Assembly: GCA_020465985.1 (NCBI GenBank)
Contig: JAANYP010000825.1
Coordinates: 641,501 to 705,500, forward strand
Direction: 5' to 3'
DNA from: Centrapalus pauciflorus
Taxonomy: Eukaryota > Streptophyta > Magnoliopsida > Asterales > Asteraceae
DNA: 64,000 nt
The notes under the pieces are model-generated. The model saw only the letters and a program-made list of their open reading frames with translations, was not told the DNA's origin and did no database searches. The translations under genes were made by a program, and so were the position numbers. Below are positions 52,512-64,000 of the stretch, piece after piece; position 1 is the first letter of the stretch; the number at the start of each line of letters is the position of its first letter.

Positions 52512-54433
52512 ATGGCTACTCTCAATTTCTCCCTCATCTCTAAAACCCTAACCCCTAAATCCCCAAACCCCATCTCAAAATCCTCTTCCATCATCACTTC
52601 TAACATTCCTTTTATAAATTCTCAATCCATAAAGCCCATTTTCACCAGAACAATTCCCAATTCGAACCGGGTTCGAACCCACCGAATAAAGGCGGTAGTA
52701 GATGGGGATTACTCGTCGAGAAGAAGCAGTAGTAGTGAACCCAGGGAGACGATTATGTTACCTGGGTGTGATTATAATCATTGGTTGATTGTCATGGAGT
52801 TTCCTAAGGATCCTGCCCCGACAAGAGAGCAGATGATTGACACCTACCTTAATACACTTGCCACAGTTCTTGGAAGGTTCGGTCTTTTATTTTATTTTTT
52901 ATTAGTCAATCAGAGCTTTATCACCTGGTTCATATGAGGTTAACTTTTCTAGCTGGGTTTATATTTCTAATTGTTGATATGTTGTTAATTGTTTGAATTT
53001 TGCACAAAAAGTGTTTGATTTAATGTCCAAGTGAAATATGTAAATGTGAATGTAGTAAGTAGTTCACTTGAAGATGTATTTCGTAAGCTGGAATTGAAAT
53101 TTTCTGGTTAAGTGAACAAAAAACCTAATCAGAACCTCAATTTAACGTTGATGTTCATGTATATTATAATTCTGCTATCTGGTCTAAACTTCAACAATTG
53201 GATCCTAAATTTAAGTTCTTAAGTAATTTTCTTTGTTGGTGGTTATATAATAGTCTCAGTACTTCCAAAGAACGCATCTAGTTTTGGCTCACTGCATGTA
53301 AGAAGGGTAGCCCTAAACGTATGCGAACGATTTTCACTAGTTCACAGTGATGAAACTATTGGACCTTTCGTTCATAATTGTTCTAAAAGTTTTGAATGGC
53401 AGTATGGAAGAAGCAAAGAAGAACATGTATGCCTTTAGCACAACCACGTACACTGGATTTCAGTGCACAGTATCAGAAGAAACATCTGAAAAATTCAAGG
53501 GTAAGTGACCATATTAATCAATGTTGACTTGGTTAAATTGAAAACACACATACCTAACTGTCTACACACCTCATATTTTGTAGGACTACCTGGAGTTCTT
53601 TGGGTTTTGCCTGATTCATACATAGATGTGAAAAATAAGGACTATGGAGGTGATTTCTTTAACCCTTTCCCTCTTTTATATCGAAATTTAAGGTCAATTG
53701 CATTTAAATAATACACTTTTACTTGATTTCTATTTTAGCGAGTATATTTCAAGATGTTTTAGGGCCTTTGCTATAAGTTTAAACTCAAACAAGAGACCTC
53801 TGTACCAATATTCCATTTCTTTTTGAAGTAATTGGGTTTCTTATTTGCTAATGAACTTATAACTTAGGCTCTTAATGTTGATTTTGAATGTATGTTCTGT
53901 TACCGGAAATAGAATTTGACTAAAATTATGTATACTTTCCTTTTGACATGCAATTTGCTGCATTTTTTATTTTATATGAGTAATAAAAGGAAAAACTTAG
54001 GAGCATAAAGTTCATAACATAATTCTTAAACATCTATCTTGAAATTTTGTTCCCCTAACATAGGAACTGACTAAAAGTATGTTCTGTTGCATGCAATTTA
54101 CCTGATTTGTTTATATATTTCTATTAGCAATGAAAGGAAAACCTTTGGGAGTAGCTTAAGGAACATAGTCTTTTTGAATTTGTTACGTGCCCAAGAAAAG
54201 TTAAGATTCAGGTTTTGATTGTAATATATGTATTGATGGTTATGATTGTATTATTAGGGGATAAGTATGTCAATGGAGAAATAATTCCATGCCAGTATCC
54301 TACTTATCAGCCGAAGCCACGGAAACAATCCAAATACGAGAGTAAACGGTATGTAAGACAGAGAGATGGACCTCCTTCCGAACCGAGAAAAGCAAAGAAA
54401 GAGACCGCTTCTTCTGAATCACCCTCCACGTGA
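52512..54433 (+). CDS. MORF9: Multiple organellar RNA editing factor, plastid MORF9/DAG-like
   Basis: Needed for C-to-U editing of chloroplast transcripts, where MORF proteins bind PPR editing factors. Exons 52512-52876, 53403-53500, 53584-53649 and 54258-54433 have GT-AG borders and join to 235 codons (234 residues). Residues 1-60 form a Ser/Thr/Pro-rich, basic transit peptide. From about residue 80 runs the MORF domain: IMLPGCDYNHWLIVMEFPKD, EEAKKNMYAFSTTTYTGFQC, LPGVLWVLPDSYIDVKNKDY. A basic tail (PKPRKQSKYESKRYVRQRDG) follows. I chose the ATG at 52512 (ATGGCTACT) over one 54 bp upstream because plastid MORFs start MA and the transit peptide begins there. Assignment to MORF9 rather than MORF2 rests on overall similarity and neighbours recalled from Arabidopsis (At1g11430). 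Confidence 0.93.
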
Positions 54434-55302
54434 TACCAATAGATTCACACATCATGGTAACTCTTTTACCTTTTTCTCTACTTATTCCTATTCCTGAAGA
54501 CTCGAGCGTTTAGGACTATTTCACTATGATTCCAGTTTTTCAAGGAACTTGGTTTCAAATGCTTACCAAGATGAGTGGGGGTGTGCATTGGGCCAGAACT
54601 GGACTGGACTAGAAATGAACTAATACCAACAATTAAAAATGATGCAATAACTTATGTAAACTAGTCAGTTCCGGACCGGACTATGATCCTTATACATACT
54701 TTGATTACTTATAATTTGAAAAACAAAAACCTAAAATAGTGTTGTTTTAATTTGAAAAATTAAAAACTGGTTTGTTCTGTTTTTGAACTGGAACAAACAG
54801 AACCAAGAATTGGTTTTTGGGAAAATCTTGAACCGAGAACTGAACTGTGAAATGCTTTCTCAAAAACTATAGAACATGGAATGAAACCGAAAATATCTCA
54901 TAAAAGGAGTGTGTCCATCACAAGATTCAAGTCTTGAAACCAAAAATTATCTTATAGTAATTTGATGTTGGAAAAAATCAAAAAGAAAAGAGAAGGGAGT
55001 AGTTCTCCCCTCTTTTTTATTTTTCCTGGCCACCATGATATCATTGTGTTCACAGGTTTTGAGAGATAAGAAAAGAAAGGCTAATGATATTTTTTTTTTC
55101 CTATGCTCTCAAGTAGGAACAAAAGGAAAAGAAATTATAGCATTTAACTCTTTTTTTTTTTTTTGAGTTCTTATGGAGGAGATAAAGGAAAAGAAAGCTG
55201 GCATTTATAATATAATTCCAAATCCTTCCCTTTCTACGATAAATGAACTTGAGAACACAGCGTAAAGTCGAAGCTAATCAGATGCAGATTGTTTGCAGGC
55301 TG
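54434..55302 (+). other. MORF 3' flank, no gene seen
   Basis: Likely 3' UTR at first. CATG|GTAACTC at about 54456 is a possible donor for a 3' UTR intron leading to the exon-like piece at 55303. 54570-54920 has GGACTGGACTAG-like units resembling the pseudo-repeat hAT MITEs but lacks clear ends. Confidence 0.4.
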
Positions 55303-55447
55303 GCAACCCTTATCTTGAGAAAGAAGACACTTTGTGGGAAATGCTAGCAACACCTGTTGGCCATATCTATGCAGGTAAAGAGGTTAGAAGTCGCTGCAAA
55401 GGATGTGGAAAAAAGTTCTGTGACAACTATATCGGAACCGTGGTTTA
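55303..55447 (+). other. Exon-like segment encoding a short cysteine-rich peptide
   Basis: After a good acceptor (TTGTTTGCAG) comes an open frame of 47 codons to TAA. It reads AGNPYLEKEDTLWEMLATPV and includes RSRCKGCGKKFCDNY. The C-x2-C-x4-C pattern after a charged LWE stretch loosely recalls the start of BED-type zinc fingers, but no histidine pair follows. It may be an alternative last exon or 3' UTR exon of the MORF gene, or a relic of another gene. Function unknown. Confidence 0.4.
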
Positions 55448-56665
55448 AATTTATGTTAGATAGAACTATTTTATTTGTAATGTTAGAATATTTCAGACAT
55501 TTATTTTCTTGAAATTAGTCCTATCAATCATATCATATGAGAGTATCAGATTCAGAAGGTGGCCTTGTCAATGGGATTCTGGTGTCTATATTCTGCTACT
55601 TGTGATTTTGAGTTGTATCCATATGCCATTATTGTTCCACGTTACCTTAATTATTCGTATTACAAATTTATCAAGCCAAGTTAATCTAATTTTAGCGTTT
55701 AATGAGCTTGAGCTGAAAAAGAGAATGATCCGCCTTTGGTAATTGCTATGCTTGAGTCAAGTAATGTCCCATGTCGAGCTTTTGGAGTTGGCAAATTCGA
55801 TATCTATTATATGAGTAATGGTAGGGGTATGTAACTATGTATGGGTCGCTTAGGTTAGGTTTGGTAGTAAAAATGTGAACCGTGTTTTTGGTTTTGGTTA
55901 CCTGCAGTTCAATCAACGATTACCCATTGTATATTCTAAAGCAAATTAAAAAAATAAAATACCTCTTTTAAATGTGAATTCTCTGTAAATACGAAATTAT
56001 AATAAATTATTTGGTTACAAATCTATAAAGTTACACTAAATATATTTAACAAAACAATTAAAATAATATATTTATTTGAAAATCTAGTATTTTATCTTTT
56101 ACGACAACTAAATGACATAATAAATAGAAGATATTAACCTTTATATATAATTGGTTTTGTACAATTACATACGGTTTTCTAAAATGACAACCTAAACCGT
56201 TTAGTGGTATGTCGGTTTTATTTGGACACCCTTGACTAATAGGATATGTTTGACAAAATTAGTTTTTAGTTAAAGCTTTTGGCTGACGCTGAATCTTCTA
56301 TTAATATATACATAACATATAAGGACATAGATTTCAAAATGTATTCTTAAAAAACAAGGTAGATGGTGTATTTATAATATTATTTTTTATAAGTTCAAGT
56401 TCGTTTCAAAAGCTATTTGGATTAGTTTTTCATTTAAGAGCTTATGATTTTCATAAGCTGAAAAAAGAATGTTATCCAAAAGCAACTTATGAACTTAATC
56501 TTGTAAAAATTATAAGCTGAAAATTTGTGTTACGTCGTGAACCATAAAACGTGTCCAATTTGAAAATTTTTTAAAATGGAGATGAATACTGGAAATTTGT
56601 TACTCTTAAATTCTAAAACCCTTCCTCTGCTGCTACCAGAAGCTTTTTTTTCTTAAAAAGAAAAA
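55448..56665. other. Intergenic DNA, 5' flank of the PPR gene
   Basis: No gene recognised. 55840-56240 has TTTGGTTTTGG and GGACACCC motifs suggesting an eroded pseudo-repeat MITE. Confidence 0.45.
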
Positions 56666-57982
56666 ATGTCTTCCGGCAGTTACGGCCGTCTCCACGGCAT
56701 TTTCAAAACCACCACGGGGACCGGTACCCGCAACGGCACCGCTGTCTCCACCTCCACCTCCACCTCCACCTCCACCTCCACCACCAACAAAATAGTTAAA
56801 GAGAAGTCAAAGAAGCCCGGTAAAACCCCAGTCGTCCCAAAATCGACCGCCGCAGTCACCACCACCACCGTTTCGCGACCCAAGACGGAAAACCTAGCCT
56901 TTGAGCCCTTACCCATATCACAGTTAACATCTTCATTAGAAAACCTCAAAATCTTCATTGATAAATTCAAGAGAGCCTCCAACACTGGCCCTTTTCGTTA
57001 CAGTTATAAATACTACGAAGATGTCGTCTCCCTCCTTGCTCGTGCCAAGCAGCAGCCCTACATTGCAGACATTCTCGAACACCAAAAAAGATACAAAACG
57101 GATATGAGTAACGAGCCATTTGTTGTTCGACTAATCTCATTATATGGTAAATCGCGAATGTATGATCACGCACGCAAGCTGTTCGATGAAATGCCTGAGC
57201 TAAACTGTCCACGCACTGTATTGTCAGCTAACGCCCTTCTCAATGCCTGCATCAATTCAAAGAGATTAACTAGTCTGCCTGCACTATTCCAGGAGTTACG
57301 TGAGGAGTTTTCAATTGAACCGGACGATGTATCTTACAACATTGTCATCAAAGCTTTCTGTGAGATGGATGCCATTGATTCTGCATTATTGTGGGCTGAT
57401 GAGATGGAGAAAAATGGATGTAAATGTAACTTATATACATACAATACCCTCCTTGCTGCACTATATGGAAAGGGTAATATAGAGTATGCTGATAAAATAT
57501 GGGAGGTGATGAAAAGCAAGAATCTTGAACCTGATGTGAGAACATATAATGCAAAAATACGAGGATTGATCATCAGTAAACAAATCACAGAAGCTATTGC
57601 ATTACTGGGTGAGATGAGGAACAAAGGGGTTAAGCCGGATGTTTATACTTACAATGGTTTGATCCATGGATTTGTCAAGGAGGATGACTTGGTGGAAGTC
57701 AAGAGGTGGTATGCAAATATGGTGGCAAATGAGGTTGTTCCTGATTCCGTAACATTTAGGATAATAATCTCCTTTGCGTCTAAAAAGGGTGATTATCGAT
57801 TTGGATTTGAGTTGAGCAAGGAGAGTTTGCTCCGGGAGATGAATGTTGGTAGATCAAATTTAAAGGGTGTGTTGGATGGATTAGTAAAGGAGTCGGCCAT
57901 TAATGAAGCAAAGGAGCTCGTGGAGCTTGTGAAGCAAAGTAGTTTCATATATTATAAACTCAAGTTGTCCATTGATTTGTAA
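56666..57982 (+). CDS. Pentatricopeptide repeat protein, PPR336/rPPR1-like, P class
   Basis: RNA-binding helical-repeat protein, probably mitochondrial. A single exon of 438 codons, as is usual for plant PPR genes. The first ATG in the frame (MSSGSYGRLHGIFK) is chosen. Residues 27-40 are a Ser/Thr run coded by a TCCACC-type microsatellite inside a basic, hydroxylated N-terminus that could be a transit peptide. From about 150 to 360 there are about six tandem 35-residue PPR motifs, for example DDVSYNIVIKAFCEMDAIDS, NLYTYNTLLAALYGKGNIEY, DVRTYNAKIRGLIISKQITE and DVYTYNGLIHGFVKEDDLVE. No E, DYW or SMR domain. Resembles the short PPRs of Arabidopsis At1g11630/At1g61870 (PPR336), found with mitochondrial ribosomes; this is recalled, not computed. 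Intact. Confidence 0.92.
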   Translation: MSSGSYGRLHGIFKTTTGTGTRNGTAVSTSTSTSTSTSTTNKIVKEKSKKPGKTPVVPKSTAAVTTTTVSRPKTENLAFEPLPISQLTSSLENLKIFIDKFKRASNTGPFRYSYKYYEDVVSLLARAKQQPYIADILEHQKRYKTDMSNEPFVVRLISLYGKSRMYDHARKLFDEMPELNCPRTVLSANALLNACINSKRLTSLPALFQELREEFSIEPDDVSYNIVIKAFCEMDAIDSALLWADEMEKNGCKCNLYTYNTLLAALYGKGNIEYADKIWEVMKSKNLEPDVRTYNAKIRGLIISKQITEAIALLGEMRNKGVKPDVYTYNGLIHGFVKEDDLVEVKRWYANMVANEVVPDSVTFRIIISFASKKGDYRFGFELSKESLLREMNVGRSNLKGVLDGLVKESAINEAKELVELVKQSSFIYYKLKLSIDL

Positions 57983-58272
57983 CATGTACCTCGAAAAAGA
58001 CATGCTTTTCTTTTGTTTTCATTTTTATTCAGGAATGGTTTCTTTTGGTGACATTGTTGCATCTTGATTTTCCTTTATGGATGGGCCGGATGGCTATGGA
58101 TTTTGACAATTTCAATGGAATTGGCTATCTTTTTTCCTCATCATGTTAGATTGATATGCGGTGGGCCGTGGGTATCATAAAAGTATGGATTTAACCATTC
58201 AGAATGGTGTTGAGTGTTGTTGAGTCAAATTCTTTCAACTTGAATATTGGGCCTCATGACATCTGTTGGAGA
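57983..58272 (+). other. 3' flank of the PPR gene
   Basis: Likely 3' UTR and spacer; no other feature seen. Confidence 0.5.
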
Positions 58273-58917
58273 ACTAGCGTTCAAAATATTCTGAAACCGA
58301 AAAACTGATACGAAAAATCGTAAAACCGTTCCGATTTTAAGGTTAATCGAACCGGTTTTTATATTATTTTCGGGTTGGTTAACCGAACCGGAAAAAACCT
58401 TCGGTTTAGGTTCACGATTTCGGTGATGGACGGTTAACCGAAAAACCGAAATGAATTTAATTTTATATTTTTTTTAACTTTTATGCCTATAAACATAAAC
58501 ATTTATCCCAACAATAATTTAAAATTATAACCTATTATTAGTCTAAATGATTTTTTAACTTCAAAACAACAAAAATTTACACTAGAACAATTTAATTTAG
58601 AAAATTATTAAAATAGTTTTTTTATCCTATTAAAATTTTTAAAAATAGTGTTCAATCTTTTTAAATATATTTCATAGATAATTTGTATTTTTATTTCTTG
58701 TTTTTTTTATTTTAGACATTTAAAGTTTTTAAAAAATAATTGTTGAAAATTTTAATTTTAAAATTAATTATTTAAATAAAAAATGGTTAATTGGTTAACC
58801 GAATAACCGAACCAAAAAAACCGGTTAGGTTTAGGTTCACGAAATCCTTGAACCGGTATCTCCGGTTAACCATACCAAATGCGATTTCGGTTCGGTTAAC
58901 CACCCATGAACACCCCT
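58273..58917. mobile_element. Pseudo-repeat hAT-like MITE (AACCGG/CCGGTT units)
   Basis: Right end ...CATGAACACCCCT matches the end type of 14127-14674. The left end near 58275 (GCGTTCAAAA) is decayed. Both flanking zones are dense in GGTTAACCGAA and AACCGAAC units around an AT-rich core. No target duplication found. Confidence 0.5.
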
Positions 58918-59105
58918 TCAAGCTTGTGTGAATGCAATCGTTAATAACAGTTTTTTTAGTTTTCTAACGATAATAGTTACAAGTGATCTGCAAACCTATT
59001 TAACAGTCTGTTAATTTCTCTCGAACCATAATAATATTCTTTGATCAGATCATTGAATCATTTATTTCTCTTGTTTCTCTTGTTATTGAATATCAATTTT
59101 TATTT

Positions 59106-59336
59106 CTACACACGTCTTTTTTTCGGGGGTCTACAACCATTATGTGGCATAGGGGTTACATCCCGTACGAAAGTTAATAGTATACCACTTCTGCAAATAG
59201 CTCGTAATGCTGCGTCTCTTCCGGGACCGGGACCTTTAATCATTACTTCTGCTCGTTGCATTCCTTGATTTACTACTGCACGAATAGCATTTCCCGCTGC
59301 GGTTTGAGCAGCAAATGACGTCCCTCTTCTTGTACC
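59106..59336 (-). pseudogene. rps11: Nuclear copy of chloroplast rps11, 3' fragment (NUPT)
   Basis: Minus strand encodes the C-terminal half of plastid ribosomal protein S11: GTRRGTSFAAQTAAGNAIRA, GMQRAEVMIKGPG and FVRDVTPMPHNGCRPPKKRR, then a stop at 59106-59108. About 76 of the roughly 138 residues remain, in frame. The N-terminal half and the neighbouring plastid genes (rpoA, rpl36) are not seen, so this is a small plastid DNA insertion, not a working gene. A foldback element begins exactly where the match ends. Confidence 0.9.
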
Positions 59337-60797
59337 CAACAACTTTTCAGTTATCAAAAATAGTAATATATTTTTATCAATAACTGTAACATATCAAATC
59401 AAAACCCAATTTATTTTTAAATTTTTAAGTTTTGCTAAGGTTTCATAAACATCAAAATAAACCCAATTTATGTTTATAATCTTGTTGTGAAATTTTATAA
59501 TATAATTTTAGTTTTAAATTTTCTAATATTATTTATTTCTTTGAAGTTTATTTAATAATAATATTATTATCTTTAGTGACTATTTTTTAATTTCATTAAA
59601 TTTATTTATCTTTGATTTTCACTTTTTCCAACGAAAAAACTACTAACCATCCTTTTTTAGTTTTTCTGAATAAAAGAATACAAACTGTTTTAGTTTTAGT
59701 TTTTCCAATTTAAATGAGTTGTATTTTTTTATTTTAAAAACTAAAAATCAAAAACGTCTTATTATTTTTCGATCGGAAAAACTATAAACCGCAATTACTC
59801 ATTGTTTTTCATTCATAGAAACTAAAAAAATAAATGGGTCATAATTTTTCGTTAGAAAAAATCTAAAAACCAGAATGGTGTATAATTTTTTTTCTTTTAA
59901 AATGTCTAAAAAATGAATGGCTCAAAGTTTTATTTATTCAAAAAAGACTAAAAACCCAAATGGGCCATAAGACTTTTCGTTTGTAATTAAAAAACTACAA
60001 CTTATAGGGTTTTTTTTAATCTTTCCAGACAAAAAGGATTATGACCCATTCAACTTCGTAGTTATCATGAATGACAAAAATTACGACTAATTCATTTTTT
60101 AGATTTTTTCAACAAAATAACTATAAACCATCGTGATTTTATAGTTTTTTCAAACAAAATAATTGTAAGCCATTCGTTTTTTAGATTTTTTGAACTAAAA
60201 ACTATAAAGCAATGAATTATTGCGGTTTATAGTTTTTCCAAATGAAAAATATTGCAAAACATTTTTATCTTTAGCTTTTCAAATAAAAAACTACGACCCA
60301 TTTAGATTAAAAAACCAAAAGACCAGAATTGAACATATTTTTTTGCTCGGGAAAAAGTAGTAAAACAATATGGTTCGTAGTTTTTTCATTTGGAAAAACT
60401 GAAAAATTGCAATGAGTCGTAGTTTTTTATTCATATTATGTATAATTGTAAATAAATAATCATATATTATACCGCCGTAAATAAATAATCAGAATATGCA
60501 AAAATAAAAACCGTAAATAAATAAGTTTAATAACATTAAAATATAATAACTATGGAGTAAATAATATAATTAAATAAACTTTAAATAAATAAATAAACAG
60601 TAATAGAAAACTAAAAACTAAAATTGTATTATAAAATTTTCACCAACAAATTTGAAACTTAAATTGGATTTATTTTGATGTTTATGAAATCTTGAAAAAT
60701 CTTAAAAATAAAAATAAATTGGTTTTAATTTGATATGTTACTGTTATTGATAAAAAAATGAAAGATGTTATTATTTTTGATAACTGAAAAGTTTTTG
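59337..60797. mobile_element. Foldback element with about 190-bp inverted ends and internal hairpin units
   Basis: The left arm (59337-59525, with ACTTTTCAGTTATCAAAAAT and TCATAAACATCAAAATAAA) is the inverted copy of the right arm (about 60605-60797). Between them, 59620-60440 is a string of loosely repeated 50-80 bp units with AAAAACTATAAACC and its reverse TTTATAGTTTTTTC. No coding frame. Confidence 0.7.
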
Positions 60798-61649
60798 GAC
60801 CAATATTAATTAATAAATGTTGTTACTATAAATGATAAAAAATAAGTCAATCTTATTAATAATAAAAAATAAATATTATTACTATTAATGATAGAATTGA
60901 CAGATTATTATTATTGATCATTTGCCCTTATCTAATTATCTAAACCCCCCTTACAATTAAAATTTCAATATAAATTAATGATTCATAAAGAATCAAGAAA
61001 TCAAATAAAATTTTTTTGGCTTAATGACTAGCGAGTATTGAGTTTAGATAGAAATGAACTAAAAGATAAGGTTTGGTTATGTCAATCGGGCTAATGAGTA
61101 TTTAATATATATAAAAGACGTGGGTTAATTTTATTTATTTACTACTTGTTATATTAAAAATAAGTATTATAAATTTATTTGTTTGATTTGAGGTTACAAA
61201 ATATTTGTATCAGATTATTTTAACAAATTAAAAAAAAAACAAGTATTATAAATTTATGAAAGAGGGTTATTGACAAGGAGAACCATTATCTATTTATCTG
61301 TGTCGTTTTGTGTTTTCTCCTAGGTCCACCCGGGTACAAAATCAGTCATCAAATATCATGTGTCTATCTAAGAATAGAAAACTCAGTATATGTCCTATTT
61401 CTTGAGATTGATTCAAAGGTGAGACTAGCATATGATAGGTATCCAATGAAGGTTCACCAAAAAAGTAATTCTAAATAAATAATGGATATTAAAGAGGGGG
61501 ACGGTGGAGATAGGTTCATCTTTCGGGATCATTCATTCAATTTAAACACATTAAAAAAGGTAGAAAATATTGATCTTTAAACTTAACTACATTTAGGGCT
61601 TCTTGAAGACAATGCTAGCTAAAAGGTTTCTTGAAGCTGCCATGATAAA
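60798..61649. other. AT-rich intergenic DNA, nothing recognised
   Basis: No gene. Short TATTATTA-type repeats near 60830-60920. Confidence 0.5.
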
Positions 61650-62154
61650 TTACTACAAGAAAAGTGTTATTTAGTGACACATGCTTTTAGTGACACAAAT
61701 ATAGTGACACTTATAAAAAGAGTAGGTATAGAGAAATATTTTACGCACACTTTTTCTTTTTTAGTGACACAAAAATTTTGTCATAAAATACTTGAAGCCT
61801 ATACCCACATACTTTTTTAGTCACTAAATATCTATACGCACTCCACTTTAACCTATTTTTTTATTGTGTAGGTAAAAGATTTTAATACCTATAGTGACAC
61901 TTTTTTGACAAAAAAAAGAGTGGATAAAAGTGGAGTGGCCGAGTGGGTATAGATATTTAGTGACTAAAAAAGTATGTGAGTCTAGGCCTCAAGTAATTTT
62001 TGACAAAATTTTTGTGTCATTAAAAAAGAAAAAAGTATGGTTAAAATTGCTTTATACCTACTCTTTTTATAAGTGTCACTAAAGTAAGATATAGTGACAC
62101 TTATTTTTGTGTCACTAAAAGCATGTGTCACTAAATGACACTTTTCTTGTAGTG
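61650..62154. mobile_element. CACTA MITE, 505 bp, GTGACAC family
   Basis: Ends TACTACAAGAAAAGTG (first base changed from C) and CACTTTTCTTGTAGTG; target duplication AAT (61647-61649 and 62155-62157). Nearly the whole element is an imperfect palindrome of TTTAGTGACAC and GAGTAGGTATAGA units. A longer relative of 35687-35983. Confidence 0.88.
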
Positions 62155-62353
62155 AATATATTTGTGGGATATATAAAAGATCTGGAAATGACTCAACCTT
62201 CAGCATCAAACCTCCTAGTTGATATTGGGATTTAAGTGACATATAAATGATACGGGACGATGTCTTATTTTTATAATGGATTAAGTTCAAGTAAATTACG
62301 CAATAGTCAAAAACTGATTGTAATGGTCGGGCTTGTAATGACTCTCTAGTGTT

Positions 62354-62880
62354 CACCACAAGAAAAGTGTCATTTAGTGACACAAAAAAGTTATTATATC
62401 TTACTTTTAGTGTCATTTATGAAAAAGAGTAGGTATAGAGCAACAATCTTTTACCTACATTTTTCTAAAGTAGTGACACAATAATTTTGTCACAAAATTA
62501 CTTGAGGCCTATGCACACATACATTTTCAGTCAATATATATCTATACTCACTCCACTTTTACTCACTCAGTCACTCTTTTTTATTGATGTTTTTTTCCTT
62601 TCTCTATAACTATAAATACAAAGATATCCAACACATTCTATCACACACCATTTTACATACATTACTTTCTTTCAATCATCTAAAATTTCAATATTTTTAT
62701 CATTTCAATCTTTACATATATCCATATTTCACACACAATATCATCCATTTATTTGACTCTCAACTCATTTTACAAAATGGATCCATACACGTCTTCGTCA
62801 TCATAAACTTCGACCGGATATCGTGGATTATATTGCAACTGCCCATATACCCAATTTAGACGACTAGTTCGTAATTTTGA
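62354..62880 (+). mobile_element. Left half of a CACTA-family element with a promoter-like region
   Basis: Starts CACCACAAGAAAAGTGTC and follows the GTGACAC family to about 62580. It then enters other sequence with a TATA box (CTATAAATAC at about 62611), a pyrimidine-rich leader and a short frame from the ATG at 62776 (MDPYTSSSS, stop). No right CACTA end is found before the window end. Perhaps an internally deleted copy of the parent element. Confidence 0.5.
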
Positions 62881-63783
62881 ATTTTAGTTTCATAACTTTT
62901 AATTTATCGTAGATTTTACTTTTAGTTTCGTAATTTAAATTTCTAGTTTCGTAATTTATAATTTTATTTATGTAATAGTTTAAGTTAGTATTTATAAAAT
63001 TAAATATATAGGTTTTAATTATTAATCATGAATGAATTTACTTTTGAATAAAATATTAAGAAAGATAGAAATTTAAGAATGAAGAATATTTTCAATGTTT
63101 TAGAACGGAATTTGTGGAGAGAGAAAAGCTGATGGGACACTGTAATGTCTAAATGATGATTTTGAGAGGCGTGAGTACACCTCCTGCACCGACAAGAATT
63201 GTAAGGATCACCTTATTAACTAATGTTGGATTACATATATGAAAATATAAGTATTTAATTTCGACTAGTACGTTTGACGAGATTTGCCAACTTTATTTGA
63301 AAATAAAAATAAAAGGACGTAATCATTGTTGCTACATGTAGATATTTGAACGATGAGTATATGTCAAATTAAATGTGACCATGTACGTGGAGACCAAAAT
63401 TGTGATAAACGTTTGGTTGAGTTCATCTTTGGAAGCATTCTTTAGATATTATATTAATGCTGCACTCTTTTAACATTTTCTCCATGTCATTTTTTGTGGT
63501 CTTATTTGAGCCAACCATTCCTTTCCATTCCTTTCTATAGATAGAAAACAAACTAACTTTTTATAATAATTAAGATATTCATGTACTACTCAAAAGATGT
63601 GAAACTTCCTGAAAAATGCTTTCTATTAGAAAACAAACTAATTAAGTTTTTTATATAAAGATATTTTTTTTAAAAATTAAGACGGAACAATAACAACTTA
63701 TATTTTTAAATGTATTGATATGATACATGAATTTTTTTAAACCATATGATATATATACTTTAGTTTTTTATTTCAATATAGGG
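62881..63783. other. AT-rich DNA, no gene seen
   Basis: 62890-62970 repeats TTTAGTTTCGTAATTT about three times. Otherwise nothing recognised. Confidence 0.5.
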
Positions 63784-64000
63784 TTAAATATGAAAAAAAC
63801 CAACATGTTTTTACGTTTTTGCGGTTTAGTCCCCCGTGTTATCTTTTACAAATCAAATCCTCAAGTAATATATTTGTATGTGATTTTTAGAATTTTTATT
63901 ATTATTTCGGAGAAAAATAGTGAAAACATGTTGGTTTTTTGTGAAAAAACAGGGTTGAAAATGAAAAAAAAAAACTTTTCCGAAAACCGGATTGAAAACA
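63784..64000. mobile_element. GAAAACATGTT-family foldback repeat, copy 3, cut by the window end
   Basis: TATGAAAAAAACCAACATG at the left and GAAAACATGTTGGTTTTTTG at about 63921-63940 are inverted, as in 42448-42755. Continues past the last base. Confidence 0.55.

Noticed and set aside
54570..54920. Another pseudo-repeat MITE (GGACTGGACTAG units)
   Set aside because: No matching ends or target duplication; left as a note only.
56680..56985. Minus-strand 101-codon frame opposite the PPR gene
   Set aside because: Antisense shadow of the PPR coding region, with a Val-Glu run caused by the TCCACC repeat.
59041..59268. Plus-strand 75-codon frame
   Set aside because: Antisense shadow of the rps11 fragment.

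Overview
This window is nuclear DNA of a flowering plant, most likely a eudicot. The evidence is spliced genes with GT-AG introns, AT-rich non-coding DNA, and plant-specific families (a G-type lectin S-receptor kinase, a bHLH112/123-type factor, a MORF RNA-editing factor, a pentatricopeptide protein). Dense plant transposons and a chloroplast rps11 fragment in nuclear-type sequence agree. I cannot name the species.

Host genes, left to right. (1) The 3' part of a G-type lectin S-receptor-like kinase gene (+ strand, exons from before base 1 to 12498), split by a 10.6 kb intron. (2) A complete seven-exon bHLH gene on the minus strand (19931 down to 17585). (3) A four-exon plastid MORF9/DAG-like gene (+, 52512-54433), with an unexplained zinc-ribbon-like exon downstream near 55303-55447. 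(4) A single-exon PPR gene (+, 56666-57982). From memory, homologues of these genes lie close together in Arabidopsis (At1g11410/At1g11430 and At1g61610/At1g61660/At1g61870), so the window looks like a conserved gene block inflated by transposons.

Transposons fill most of the rest. The big intron holds a 4.9 kb Ty1/copia element with identical 226-bp LTRs but a broken polyprotein, plus hAT and Mutator-type MITEs. Between 20242 and 35515 lies one CACTA element, only about 310 bp upstream of the bHLH start codon. It carries broken TNP2-like and TNP1-like genes and subterminal CGACGG repeats, and it was invaded by two hAT MITEs and an 8.27 kb Ty3/gypsy (Athila-like) element. The gypsy element lacks reverse transcriptase yet keeps one open frame of about 1135 codons. 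Target-site duplications support each layer of this nest.

From about 35.5 to 52 kb there is no convincing host gene: CACTA and hAT MITEs, a Mutator-like foldback, a Helitron, a LINE remnant, long TA microsatellites and AT-rich DNA. From 58 to 64 kb there is a plastid rps11 fragment abutting a foldback element, then CACTA-family copies and further repeats.
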